Part shown: one piece after another, positions 54,777 through 63,381 of the stretch | Position numbering within the stretch: the stretch's first letter is position 1 | How the letters are laid out: each line of letters begins with the position of its first letter | Assembly (NCBI GenBank): GCA_963760935.1 | Contig: CAVXFB010000008.1 | Span: forward strand, 310,001 to 374,000 | Direction: 5' to 3' | Length of the DNA stretch: 64,000 nt | From: CAVXFB01 sp963760935 | GTDB lineage: Bacteria > Planctomycetota > Planctomycetia > Pirellulales > Thermoguttaceae | Made by a program: the position numbers and the translations under genes | Notes under the pieces: model-generated | Databases searched by the model: none | Told to the model about the DNA's origin: nothing | Seen by the model: the letters and a program-made list of their open reading frames with translations, nothing else

Positions 54777-55838
54777 ATGGCCAAAGCGACGTACAAAGAA
54801 GCGGGCGTCGATCTCGATGTCTATCGTCAGGCCATGGCGCGGCTGCCGCGGCTGCTGGCACGGACGTATACGCCCCGCGTCATCCCCCTTGCCGGCGGGT
54901 TTGCCGGCCTTTTTCAGCTCGACTTCACCAACCAGATTTTCGCCCGGCGCTACAAGGATCCGGTGCTCGTCTCATGCACCGATGGCGTCGGAACGAAGCT
55001 GAAGGTCGCCATCGCGGTCGGTCGGCACGATACGGTCGGCATCGACTTGGTAGCCATGAGCGTCAATGACGCGCTGTGTTGCGGGGCCGAGCCGTTGTTC
55101 TTTCTCGACTACGTCGCCATGCCAAAGGATGATCCGGCTCTGTTGGAGCAGGTCGTCCAGGGCATCACGGCCGGCTGCATCGACGCCGACTGTGCCCTGT
55201 TGGGCGGCGAGACGGCCATTCTGCCCGACATGTACGCGCCCGGCGATTACGATCTGGCCGGATTCTGCGTCGGCGTCGTCGAAAAGGAGCGCGTGATCGA
55301 CGGCCGTGCAATCGAGCCGGACGATCTGGTCATTGGCATCGCGTCGAGCGGGCTACACTCTAACGGCTACAGCTTGGCGCGCAAAATCGCCTTCGACATC
55401 GCCGGCTGCTCGGCCAACGATCACATCGATGAGCTTGGCCAAACCTTGGGCGCGGCTCTGCTGACGCCGACCACAATCTACGTCCGCCCGTTGCGAAAGG
55501 TGCTCTCCCACTATCGCGTCAAGAATGTGGTGCACGGCATCGCCCACATCACGGGCGGCGGACTGTGCGAGAACCTGGAACGGATTCTGCCCGAGGGCAT
55601 CCGCGTGATGATCGATCGCAATGCATGGCCCGTGCCACCTATCTTCACGTGGTTGCAGCGCCTGGGCGAAGTCGATCAGGCCGAGATGGACCAGGTGTTC
55701 AACATGGGCCTGGGCCTGGTGCTGGTCGTCGCACCGTTCTATGCCGAGAGCATCCGCCACCAACTAACCCGCAGCGGTCTAAAGAACTGGCTCATCGGCC
55801 GCGTAGAAAGAGGCCCGCGCGGCGTGGCGTGGGGATAG
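54777..55838 (+). CDS. purM: Phosphoribosylformylglycinamidine cyclo-ligase
   Basis: Makes aminoimidazole ribonucleotide from FGAM with ATP. 353 residues from MAKATYKEAGVDLDVYRQ. Motifs: GGFAGLFQLD, VSCTDGVGTKLKVA, AMSVNDALCCGAEPLFFLDY, LLGGETAILPDMY, GIASSGLHSNGYSLAR and HITGGGLCENLERILPEG. No clear ribosome site is seen. It is unlinked to purF and purD, which lie 32-40 kb away in the window. Confidence 0.95.
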   Translation: MAKATYKEAGVDLDVYRQAMARLPRLLARTYTPRVIPLAGGFAGLFQLDFTNQIFARRYKDPVLVSCTDGVGTKLKVAIAVGRHDTVGIDLVAMSVNDALCCGAEPLFFLDYVAMPKDDPALLEQVVQGITAGCIDADCALLGGETAILPDMYAPGDYDLAGFCVGVVEKERVIDGRAIEPDDLVIGIASSGLHSNGYSLARKIAFDIAGCSANDHIDELGQTLGAALLTPTTIYVRPLRKVLSHYRVKNVVHGIAHITGGGLCENLERILPEGIRVMIDRNAWPVPPIFTWLQRLGEVDQAEMDQVFNMGLGLVLVVAPFYAESIRHQLTRSGLKNWLIGRVERGPRGVAWG

Positions 55839-55956
55839 CCCGATAGCGACGTGATTAAGCTTACGCCAACTCTTCGTAGCTTCTTTCCGATATTGACGGC
55901 CTTCACAATGGATGGTCCCCCTGATTACAATGGGGAGCAGACAAGGAATCGTCATA

Positions 55957-56202
55957 ATGCCCTATTACGAGTTCCTCTGGACAAGCGACATCGTCCAGCA
56001 CCTCGCTGAACACGGCATCTCACAAGACGACTTTGAGCACGTGGTCTGCAACCCTTCCAGTAAAGGCTACAGTCGGTCCACGGGACTGCCGGCAGCCTGG
56101 GGCCACACAATGGATGGGCGTTACATCATCGCGGTCTACGAGAAATTGGACCAAGCTGCAATTCTGCCGGTCACCGCCTACGAAGTACGCGAACCCCATT
56201 AG
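55957..56202 (+). CDS. BrnT-like small protein (possible toxin)
   Basis: 81 residues from the ATG at 55957 with AAGGAA upstream. The pattern EFLWTSDIVQHLAEHGISQDDFEHVVCNP, then GHTMDGRYIIAVYEKLD and a C-terminal ILPVTAYEV, resembles BrnT ribonuclease folds. The next gene, eight bases on, codes for an HTH protein, the usual antitoxin place. Toxic activity is inferred, not seen. Confidence 0.65.
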   Translation: MPYYEFLWTSDIVQHLAEHGISQDDFEHVVCNPSSKGYSRSTGLPAAWGHTMDGRYIIAVYEKLDQAAILPVTAYEVREPH

Positions 56203-56210
56203 GTGAACAA

Positions 56211-56543
56211 ATGTCGCAGCGACGTGCCACCCGAACCAGCCGGGAGTTGACGCCAGCCGAACAACAGCGATTGGCGAAGTACCGTGAGCAAATTGCCGAG
56301 GAATTGCCCGACCTGCAAATGCGCGACCAGATGCGCAACGACGCTCGCCAGGAGAGCACGCTGAGCGGCGAACTGCGGCGGGCTATCCACGAAAGCGAAA
56401 TGTCGCTGGCAGAGATCGCCACGCGAGTTGGGATCACGCCGCTCCTGCTCGACGGCTTCCTCACAGGCGAACGCACCCTTCGCTCCGATGTCCTCGATCG
56501 TGTGGCCGATTGCTTGGGATACCAGCTTAGTCGGGATCAGTAA
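56211..56543 (+). CDS. XRE-type helix-turn-helix protein (possible antitoxin)
   Basis: 110 residues, AGGTGA six bases before the ATG. The N-terminal half is charged and helical (ELTPAEQQRLAKYREQIAEELPDLQ); the C-terminal half is a HTH (MSLAEIATRVGITPLLLDGFLTGERTLRSDVLDRVADCLGYQL). It would autoregulate a two-gene module with the BrnT-like gene. Convergent with dsbD. Confidence 0.75.
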   Translation: MSQRRATRTSRELTPAEQQRLAKYREQIAEELPDLQMRDQMRNDARQESTLSGELRRAIHESEMSLAEIATRVGITPLLLDGFLTGERTLRSDVLDRVADCLGYQLSRDQ

Positions 56544-56592
56544 GGAATAATCGTTCGCCCCGCCAGACGCGAATGCTTGCCCCGACTGCCCG

Positions 56593-58551
56593 CTACAACC
56601 GCTTTGACGGGCCGGCCTTCTTGAGCGCATCGAGCAGCGACTGACGCGTGTAGCCGCCGCGCAGCACGATCGGCTCGTTCGGCTTGTCGGCGGAAAAGAT
56701 CGCCAGCACCGGCACCTGCTTGCTGCCTAAGGCTTCGAGCATCTTCGTAACGTCCGGCTGGCCGTGCGTCCAATCGGCTTGCAGCGTAACAACGTTGTTC
56801 TGTTTCACGGCCTTGCTGATCTCGGCCGAATTCAGCACGGTCGCTTCCAACGTTTTGCAGGTCAAACACCAGTCGGCCGTAAAATCGACCAGCACTGTAT
56901 CGCCCGAGGCGATGGCCGATTCCAACGCGGCAGGTGTATAGGGCTGCCAGGGCAGCCCTTCTTTCGCAGCGCGCGTGCCGCTCTGGCCGTCGACTAGCCG
57001 ACCGGCGATTGCCTGCTCAACGGCCCGCTCAAAATGCGTCTGCATGACGTTGGCCAGCCAACCGAACGTGACGATCCACACCGCGCCGGCAAACGCCGCC
57101 GCCGACAACCACGCCCGCAGCCTGACATTCGCGTCGACCGTGGGCGGTGTGCGGCCGATCCACCAACAGGCGCCCCACAGGCCAAACAGCAGGCCGACGG
57201 TGGGAACCACCAAGGCGATCGGGATAAACGTCAACAGGAAGACGACCGTACCCAGCAGCAAGAAGCCCATCACTTGCTTGAACGTGTCCATCCACGCGCC
57301 GGGCTTCGGCAGGAAGGCGATCAGGCGTGGAAACGCGCCGATGAGCAGATAGGGGCTGGCCATTCCCAGACCGACGGCTGCGAAAACGGCGTACGTCTTG
57401 GCCGGCGGCTGACCGACGGCCCAAGTCAGTGCGGGAGCGAGAAACGGGGCGCTACAGGGCGTCGCCAGGATGGTCGTCAGAATGCCCTTGGAAAATGCCC
57501 CGGCAAAACCTTCCTGCTCCGCCAGATCTACGGCCTTTCCGCGTCCCACGAAGCCCGGGATGGGAATCTCCCAAACGCCCAAAAAGCTCAATCCCATCAC
57601 AAAGACCACGGCGGCCAACGTGATGTTGAAGGCGTTGTAGCTGAACAGTTGCCCCCAACCCAGGCCCAAGGTGACGGCCAAGGTTGCCAACACCAAGAAA
57701 ACGGAGAGCAGCCCAAGCGAGTACCAAACATTCAACGCGAACGCATGCTGCCGGCTGTGTCCCGACTGTTCGACAAAGGAGAGTATCTTCAAGCCGATGA
57801 CCGGCAGCACACACGGCATGAGATTCAGGATCAGGCCGCCCAACAGGGCCATGGCCACGGCCAGAGCCATCGACGTCTGCTTGAGCTGGTCGTTTTCGGC
57901 GATCCTTAACGCGCTGGGATCGAAAGCCTCGGGGGTAGCAGCGGGCGGCGGCGTCTCCGCAAGCGCCGTCGGCACGTCAACGCCAGGGCCCAATTTGGCG
58001 ACAAACGGAATCTGAGTCGGGGGCAGGCAGGAACCCGCGTCGCACGGCTGGACCAGCACTGTGCCGCGGATTGTCAGCTTGCTCGGGTCGATGTCCCCTG
58101 CGAGCTCTAGCGGCGCGTACCATGTCACCGTGTTTTCGTGACTTTCAATGGGCAAATCGCCGTAAGCGGCCGTCTCCCTGGTCAACTTTGGCGGCGGTGA
58201 GGCCTGAAAGTTGCCTACGATCTGCGCACCCTGAGTCGGGGTAATCTGGATCTTCGTCGCCGTGGGCCCCCCGGGACGCTGGGTGATCGAATAGATGTGC
58301 CAGCCCGGCAAGATCGTGGCCGTAATGAACAACCGCGCGGGCACGCCGGGCTTCGCTGTGGTGAACTGGCCATGCAGCTTAACGACGTCCGTCGGCGCGC
58401 TGGACTTGCCAAACAGCGAGCCAATATCGGCGCCGGGCGGCTCGTCCATGTCCGGCGGCGGAGCATTCGATTGGGCAGCGGCCGACAACGCCATTGCCAA
58501 AATGGCTGCCAATATTACAAAAACCGCAGATCGCTGCCGCAACGCTTCCAT
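56593..58551 (-). CDS. dsbD: Thiol:disulfide interchange protein
   Basis: 652 residues from the ATG at 58551, which opens a signal peptide (SAVFVILAAILAMALSAAAQ). The N-terminal periplasmic domain has PCDAGSCLPP, the expected Cys pair; the eight-helix core holds LMPCVLPVIG and TPCSAPFLAP; the C-terminal thioredoxin domain has ADWCLTCKTLEATVL. All six catalytic Cys are therefore present. It moves reducing power from cytoplasmic thioredoxin to the periplasm, for example for cytochrome c maturation, which fits the many haem proteins here. Confidence 0.92.
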   Translation of the reverse strand: MEALRQRSAVFVILAAILAMALSAAAQSNAPPPDMDEPPGADIGSLFGKSSAPTDVVKLHGQFTTAKPGVPARLFITATILPGWHIYSITQRPGGPTATKIQITPTQGAQIVGNFQASPPPKLTRETAAYGDLPIESHENTVTWYAPLELAGDIDPSKLTIRGTVLVQPCDAGSCLPPTQIPFVAKLGPGVDVPTALAETPPPAATPEAFDPSALRIAENDQLKQTSMALAVAMALLGGLILNLMPCVLPVIGLKILSFVEQSGHSRQHAFALNVWYSLGLLSVFLVLATLAVTLGLGWGQLFSYNAFNITLAAVVFVMGLSFLGVWEIPIPGFVGRGKAVDLAEQEGFAGAFSKGILTTILATPCSAPFLAPALTWAVGQPPAKTYAVFAAVGLGMASPYLLIGAFPRLIAFLPKPGAWMDTFKQVMGFLLLGTVVFLLTFIPIALVVPTVGLLFGLWGACWWIGRTPPTVDANVRLRAWLSAAAFAGAVWIVTFGWLANVMQTHFERAVEQAIAGRLVDGQSGTRAAKEGLPWQPYTPAALESAIASGDTVLVDFTADWCLTCKTLEATVLNSAEISKAVKQNNVVTLQADWTHGQPDVTKMLEALGSKQVPVLAIFSADKPNEPIVLRGGYTRQSLLDALKKAGPSKRL

Positions 58552-58687
58552 ATATCTATGCCTCGGTCCGCGAGCCCAAACTCGTATGGTAACCAATCTG
58601 ATGCGCGTGGGCAATCAATGGATACAGCCGACGGATTTGCCGCCCTAACGCCGCCATTGGCCCATTTTCTCAACTCGCGTCGAAGCT

Positions 58688-58757
58688 CCCCTTCTCCCGG
58701 TGCAGTTTCACCGGTATCCTTACGGTGCGGCGGCAGCCCTTTCGGGAGGGAGAGGGG
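58688..58757 (+). promoter_or_regulatory. Structured leader of the PII gene
   Basis: CCCCTTCTCCC (58688-58698) can pair with GGGAGAGGGG (58748-58757), the ribosome site of the PII gene, with one bulged base. Inside, CCGGTG and CACCGG (58697-58714) form a perfect six-pair hairpin. This could hide the ribosome site; no known riboswitch class is recognised. Confidence 0.4.
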
Positions 58758-58763
58758 ATTCCT

Positions 58764-59111
58764 GTGAAATTGATCATCGCCATTATTCAACCGACCAAGC
58801 TTAGCGCCGTGCGCGAAGCACTACAAAAGATCGAGGTCATGCGGATGACGGTCTGCGACGCCCAGGGATTTGGGCGGCAGCGGGGTCGTACCGAAATGTT
58901 TCGCGGACACGAATACGCCACCACGCTGCTGCGGAAGGTGGCCCTGGAGATCGTGGTCAACGACGATTTTCTCGACCGGACGCTCGACGCGATTATCGCC
59001 AGCGCCCGCACCGGCCCCGAAGGGACCATCGGCGACGGCAAGATCTTTGTCGTTCCCGCCGGGCAAGCCATTCAAATCAACGACCGCGCGCATGGGCCAG
59101 GGGCCGTGTAG
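58764..59111 (+). CDS. PII nitrogen-regulatory protein
   Basis: 115 residues from a GTG at 58764 (MKLIIAIIQPTKLSAVREALQ) behind GAGAGGGG. The T-loop is GFGRQRGRTEMFRGHEYATTLL: the Tyr of the uridylylation position (HEY) is kept while the earlier Tyr is Phe. The B-loop reads RTGPEGTIGDGKIFVVP, about three residues longer than the usual RTGxIGDGKIF. It senses ATP/ADP and 2-oxoglutarate. No amtB or glnA is adjacent. Confidence 0.92.
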   Translation: MKLIIAIIQPTKLSAVREALQKIEVMRMTVCDAQGFGRQRGRTEMFRGHEYATTLLRKVALEIVVNDDFLDRTLDAIIASARTGPEGTIGDGKIFVVPAGQAIQINDRAHGPGAV

Positions 59112-59298
59112 CAGCGACGGCGATTAGCTCAAACGCACCACGCCGGATAGCCCCGATAATTCACTTGAGCCGGTCCGAAGACGCAATAAGCCGGCAACGC
59201 GGCCCGAGATTTCGTTCTCCTGCGTGCCTCTTGTACCTGCGGCACCCCGATTGGCAAGCAATCGGGGCTGCCCAAACACGTACCAGTTGCGGACACCG

Positions 59299-59775
59299 CT
59301 ATGTCATCGCGGCCTCATGATGGTGGAGCGGCTGGTAATGGCCGGGTGCGGCGCGGAAAGCGATGGCAAAGCGGTTCCAGCCGTTGATCGCCACCAGGGC
59401 GAGCGTAAGTTTCACCAGATCGTCCTCGGAGAACTGCTGCCGCACTTCGTTGTACAGTTCGTCCGGCACATGACCGTCGGCTATTAGAGTCACCGCCTCG
59501 GTCCAGGCCAATGCGGCCCGCTCACGGTCCGAATAGTTCGGTGACTCGCGCCAGGCGTCGAGCAGGTAAAGCCTCTCCTCGCTTTCGCCTTCGGCCCGCA
59601 GGTCTTTGCTGTGCATATCGATGCAATAAGCGCAGCCATTGATCTGCGATGCGCGAAGTTTGACCAGGTCGAGCAAATTACTCTCCAGACCTGTGGCCCG
59701 CACGGCAGCTTCCAAAGCCAGCATCGCCCGGTAGACGGCGGGCGCAGTTCTTCTCGGATCAAGTCGCGTTTCCAT
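59299..59775 (-). CDS. AhpD-like carboxymuconolactone decarboxylase-family protein
   Basis: 158 residues from the ATG at 59775, with AGAGGA upstream. The redox motif NGCAYCIDMHSKDLRAEGE (CxxC...H) and LLDLVKLRASQ, followed by SPNYSDRERAALAWTEAVT, mark the AhpD/CMD group of peroxidase-like proteins. It may reduce peroxides using the CxxC. The gap 59112-59298 before it shows nothing. Confidence 0.9.
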   Translation of the reverse strand: METRLDPRRTAPAVYRAMLALEAAVRATGLESNLLDLVKLRASQINGCAYCIDMHSKDLRAEGESEERLYLLDAWRESPNYSDRERAALAWTEAVTLIADGHVPDELYNEVRQQFSEDDLVKLTLALVAINGWNRFAIAFRAAPGHYQPLHHHEAAMT

Positions 59776-59933
59776 GTCAAAATCCTCTCGACAAAAAACC
59801 AAGGGGATGCTCGCCGGGCAAAGGGCCCGACCGCACGCCCCACCGACAAACAATCGTACAAACAGCGTGCCAAATCGCGTCGGGCGGCCGTTTTGAAATA
59901 GCCGACTCCTTCAGGAAGAGCCCACGATGCGCA

Positions 59934-60683
59934 TCACGACGAACGCCGGCATGCGGGCGCATGCCCATTTCCATTTCGGACGATCGAATCGTACGCGGTC
60001 CTGATGGCCAAATAGCATTCGCAACTCATGCGCTGCAATCCTCGCCGGTCGAGAATCCTGACAACGCCTCGCTGATACTCGATCACGCCGGCCGCCCGAA
60101 GCAATTGGGCAACGTGCGTTACGGTTGGACGCCGCAGGCCCAGTGCGTCGGCAAGCGATTCCTGGGTGAGTGGAAACTCGTCGACTCCCGTTCGATCGTG
60201 GACCATCAGCAGCCGTCGACAAATCCGCTCCTCGACCGAGTGCGCCGCACTGCACGCCACGGCCTGGTGTACGGCGCGAAGATAGTAGGCCGCGTAGCGC
60301 TTCAGCATACGGTCGAGGATGTCGCCCGGTTGCACAATCTTTACAAACGCGGACACCGCAATGCGAAGCGACTCGCCGGGCACTTGGCAAACCGCCGTCA
60401 TCGGACTTAGCTCAAGTCCGAGCACCGAGTGCACACCGACCATGCCCTCGTTTCCGACGGTGGCAGTCTCGATGCGCTTGCCGTCCTTCAGCGCAACCAC
60501 CTGCGAATACACAGCGCTAACGGGGAAGTAGACGTGGGAGGTCGAGCAATCCTGCCGATAGACCACATCACCCAGCCGCACGCATTCCGGTTGCCCAAGA
60601 CACGACAGCCGGTTGGCCAGTTCGTTTGGCAGGCTGTCGATGAGTCGATTACCGCTTCGGCATGTCAGCACGTCAGGCGACAT
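59934..60683 (-). CDS. Crp/Fnr-family transcription regulator
   Basis: 249 residues. N-terminal cNMP-like domain (CVRLGDVVYRQDCSTSHVYFPVSAVYSQVVAL, RIETATVGNEGMVGV) and C-terminal winged helix (FPLTQESLADALGLRRPTVTHVAQLLRAAGVIEYQRG). The recognition helix (RRPTVTHVAQLL) lacks the E-SR of FNR, so it should read a different site from the regulator at 17110. The sensor domain is the short, ligand-uncertain type found in planctomycetes and Rhizobiales. Tail is low-complexity. Confidence 0.88.
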   Translation of the reverse strand: MSPDVLTCRSGNRLIDSLPNELANRLSCLGQPECVRLGDVVYRQDCSTSHVYFPVSAVYSQVVALKDGKRIETATVGNEGMVGVHSVLGLELSPMTAVCQVPGESLRIAVSAFVKIVQPGDILDRMLKRYAAYYLRAVHQAVACSAAHSVEERICRRLLMVHDRTGVDEFPLTQESLADALGLRRPTVTHVAQLLRAAGVIEYQRGVVRILDRRGLQRMSCECYLAIRTAYDSIVRNGNGHAPACRRSS

Positions 60684-60990
60684 ACCTCACCCCCATTCGC
60701 TGAGGGCCATTCGTGGCTAAGGGTCACGTTCGTCTTCCATTAACCACATTTTACGCATCAGAAGCTGTTAAAATAGTCAACAATTTCCTTAGGTAATGTG
60801 GCGTACAGACGGATATCGTTTGGAGTGGTAAACTATCGGCTGTACGTTCAGTACCGGACCGCGCAAGACACATTGGCAAGTGGGAAAGAAAAAGGGCTGC
60901 CAACCGTCAGAATCGGCCGATGGGGCGCGCAATAGACCAGAGTTGATCTGATATTTCTACGACTTCGCGGCACGTGGCAGAAAGCAATCG
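60684..60990. other. Divergent intergenic region
   Basis: About 300 bases between the Crp/Fnr gene (minus) and a response regulator (plus), AT-richer than average around 60750-60800. No repeat, RNA or consensus promoter is evident; promoters of both genes should lie here. Confidence 0.45.
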
Positions 60991-61449
60991 ATGAGTGCGA
61001 CGCCCATCCGAATCCTGATGGTCGAAGACAGTTATCCAGACGTCGTCTTGGCCACCGAGGCGTTGAAGGAAGCCAAGATCGCCAATTGCATCGATGTTGT
61101 GGATGATGGCGTGGAGGCCATGGAATACCTGCGCCGCCAGGGCAAATATTCCGCGGCGCTTCGTCCCGACCTCATTCTGCTCGACTTGAGTCTGCCGCGC
61201 AAAGACGGCCGACAGGTGCTAGAAGAAATCCGATCCGACCCCGAGCTAAGCGGTCTGCCTGTGGTCGTTCTGACCAGTTCAACGGCCGATCACGACATTA
61301 TCAAGAGCTACGTCCACCGCGCCGATGCCTACCTAGTCAAACCGGTCGATTTCAATGGTCTGATGCAGGTTGTCCGAACAATTAAGCGGTTTGCCCTGAC
61401 GGTTGTAAAAATGCCTGCGCCACTGGGCGGCGCACTGATCCCGAACTAG
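60991..61449 (+). CDS. Response regulator, Rcp1-like
   Basis: 152 residues, single receiver. RILMVEDSYPDVVLATEAL, LILLDLSLPRKDGRQVLEEI (Asp acceptor), VVVLTSSTADHDI and DAYLVKPVDFNGLMQ give the full CheY pocket; the DLSLPRKDG and extended alpha4 resemble regulators paired with phytochrome-type kinases. The C-terminal ~15 residues add a basic/hydrophobic tail (RFALTVVKMPAPLGG). No kinase is adjacent. Confidence 0.9.
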   Translation: MSATPIRILMVEDSYPDVVLATEALKEAKIANCIDVVDDGVEAMEYLRRQGKYSAALRPDLILLDLSLPRKDGRQVLEEIRSDPELSGLPVVVLTSSTADHDIIKSYVHRADAYLVKPVDFNGLMQVVRTIKRFALTVVKMPAPLGGALIPN

Positions 61450-61491
61450 CGCGCATATTTCACCACGGCAGGGCACAACTCTTTCTGCCCA

Positions 61492-61625
61492 AGGCTTTGT
61501 CGGAAAAGGCAAACATGTCATCCTGAGCGCAGCGAAGGATCTACGAGGTTTCCCGGCCTCGGAAGAGATCCTTCGCTGCGCTCAGGATGACAATCGCGAG
61601 GTTCCCATGTTTTCCGACAAAGCCT
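61492..61625. repeat. Nested hairpin element, copy 3
   Basis: AGGCTTTGTCGGAAAA (61492-61507) and TTTTCCGACAAAGCCT (61610-61625) enclose CTGAGCGCAGCGAAGGATCT and AGATCCTTCGCTGCGCTCAG, perfectly complementary. It sits between a response regulator and a convergent membrane protein gene. Confidence 0.88.
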
Positions 61626-61648
61626 CGCACGTTCGCGAGCGTCGATCA

Positions 61649-62878
61649 TCACGCGACCGGTCCGGTCGACTCGCTCTCTGCCGATGGCGCTCCGGCCGCG
61701 TCGGTCGTAATCGTCGGCAGGCTCACCTGCTCCTCGCTGGCGTCGGCATCGAGATAGACTTCGTCCATCTCCGTGGCATCGACGTGGCGACGCAGCAGGA
61801 AGTAGATAATCGTGGCGGCACTCCAAAAATAGCTGTATAGGAAGCCGACGGCCAGCAGCTTCACGCACTCGGCAAAGAAGCGAATCAGCCAAGCGCCCAA
61901 CGCCGCCGTGCCGGACAATTCGCTGTTGATGATCTCGGTGATCCGAGCTTCACCACATCCCCAACCGGCGCCCCAATAGCCCAGCCAGACCACGCCGGCG
62001 GCGAAGTTGCGCACCAGCAGCCAGCCGAGCCAGCCGATGAAACCAGCCACGGCCGCATAGAACAGATAGTGCAGCGGTCTCTGGAAGGTATAGGCGTACG
62101 AACGGCTCAGGGCGTCGAAGCTGTCGGTGCCTTCGGCGCTAATGGTACCCCACATCAGCGGCCAACCAAACAACAGGCCCAACAGCAGCAGGGTCATCAA
62201 GAGCGAGGCCACCAGCACCAACGGCCAGAGAATGCCGCCCAACAGCAGCCCCACATTGAAATGCATGATCCAGCCCAGTACCACCAACGGAATCGTCGCC
62301 AGCACAACACCGCCAACGGGCATCAACGGCGCGGCGAAGTACGATGGCCACTTTCGAACGGCATATCGCAGCGAGGCGAAGAGCCCGACCTGTTCGTCCG
62401 CAGCTATGTCGACGGCGGCAATGCGGCAGATCGCTCCGCCAAACAGCGCCCACACGGCCACCGCCCAAACGCCGCACAGGAGCACCGCTGCAACAGCCCG
62501 TATGGAAATGCCTGTATACGCGAGTCCTTCCAAGGCAGGCGAAGTCAACTGGCTCCAAACGGCCGACACGGGGTTCTCGTCCATCGGCTGTGCGGGAGTG
62601 GCGGCAGGAATCGGCAGCGATGGCCGGTCCGGCACCTCATCGGTGATCGCAAGCCAGGGACATCCGGTGAACGGTTCCAACCAGCCCGTGGCATAGGTAT
62701 CAGTACCGCACAACTTCCCCACGCCGGCCCAACCGGATACCGTCAGCAGAATACCGATTGCCCCAAGCACGAGGGCTCGGGCCGTGATCGCTGTTCGAAA
62801 CGCCCGGACGATCTTCAACCAAGGAAAAATCTCCGACCACGCTATCGCTCGAATTGTGTCGTTATCGCGTTCGACCAT
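61649..62878 (-). CDS. Multi-helix membrane protein of unknown function
   Basis: 409 residues from the ATG at 62878, nine bases after GGGAG; a GTG at 62908 lies before this site. About seven hydrophobic helices (e.g. ALVLGAIGILLTVSGWAGVG, AVAAVLLCGVWAVAVWALFGG, LLLGGILWPLVLVASLLMTLL). A periplasmic Pro-rich loop (~85-105) and an acidic tail (ATEMDEVYLDADASEEQ) complete it. The fold resembles no transporter I can name; similar proteins are common in planctomycetes. Confidence 0.7.
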   Translation of the reverse strand: MVERDNDTIRAIAWSEIFPWLKIVRAFRTAITARALVLGAIGILLTVSGWAGVGKLCGTDTYATGWLEPFTGCPWLAITDEVPDRPSLPIPAATPAQPMDENPVSAVWSQLTSPALEGLAYTGISIRAVAAVLLCGVWAVAVWALFGGAICRIAAVDIAADEQVGLFASLRYAVRKWPSYFAAPLMPVGGVVLATIPLVVLGWIMHFNVGLLLGGILWPLVLVASLLMTLLLLGLLFGWPLMWGTISAEGTDSFDALSRSYAYTFQRPLHYLFYAAVAGFIGWLGWLLVRNFAAGVVWLGYWGAGWGCGEARITEIINSELSGTAALGAWLIRFFAECVKLLAVGFLYSYFWSAATIIYFLLRRHVDATEMDEVYLDADASEEQVSLPTITTDAAGAPSAESESTGPVA

Positions 62879-63381
62879 GGCAGGAATCTCCCAGGGAAAG
62901 ATGGGCACTAGACACCAGTTTCAGGCATTATACGCACCCCCGCCAACCACGCAAGCTGGCTTCGGACGGCCGCATGAGATCTGCAAAGTCCCTGCGAACG
63001 GTCATTCTGACTAACTCTCGCTGTCTAAGCAGCATGAAATCTGCGAAAGCTCAGTCTTAGCGGAGCGAAGAATCTCCGCGGAATGCGCAACTGCCCGCGT
63101 ACCAACGAGATCCTTCGCTCCGCTCAGGATGACTCCCTTTCATCCAACAAGACTCTGCAATTCTCCCGGCGGTGGCGAAGGGAGAACCGCGAGGCCCGGT
63201 GTCTGGTCCATTTTCCGGTCCGTTCGTATGGCGATGGCCGGTGGGTCCACCCCGAACGAGAACTGGCAGACCTGCCGACGATAGCCGAACGGGGTACGTC
63301 GGTGCCTAGCCGACCTCCGTTGACGAGCGGGCGAGGCTGCCGCTGAGCCAAGACTGCGGCAAGCGTCGTCGGAGCGATCCG
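62879..63381. other. Intergenic region with repeat debris
   Basis: About 500 bases. It holds hairpin element copy 4 (63049-63134) and no credible gene. The remainder shows nothing I can name. Confidence 0.5.
63049..63134. repeat. Nested hairpin element, variant copy 4
   Basis: TCTTAGCGGAGCGAAGAATCT near 63053 and GATCCTTCGCTCCGCTCAGG near 63110 form the inner pair with GGAGCGAAG in place of CGCAGCGAAG; the AGGCTTTGTCGG outer arms are absent. Compensating changes keep the arms complementary. Confidence 0.75.

Noticed and set aside
55839..55956. Possible tRNA-like fold after purM
   Set aside because: No acceptor or T-arm consensus could be traced; no tRNA gene was found anywhere in the window.
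51405..63134. Repeated hairpins as a possible CRISPR array
   Set aside because: Copies are kilobases apart with no regular spacers and no cas genes nearby.
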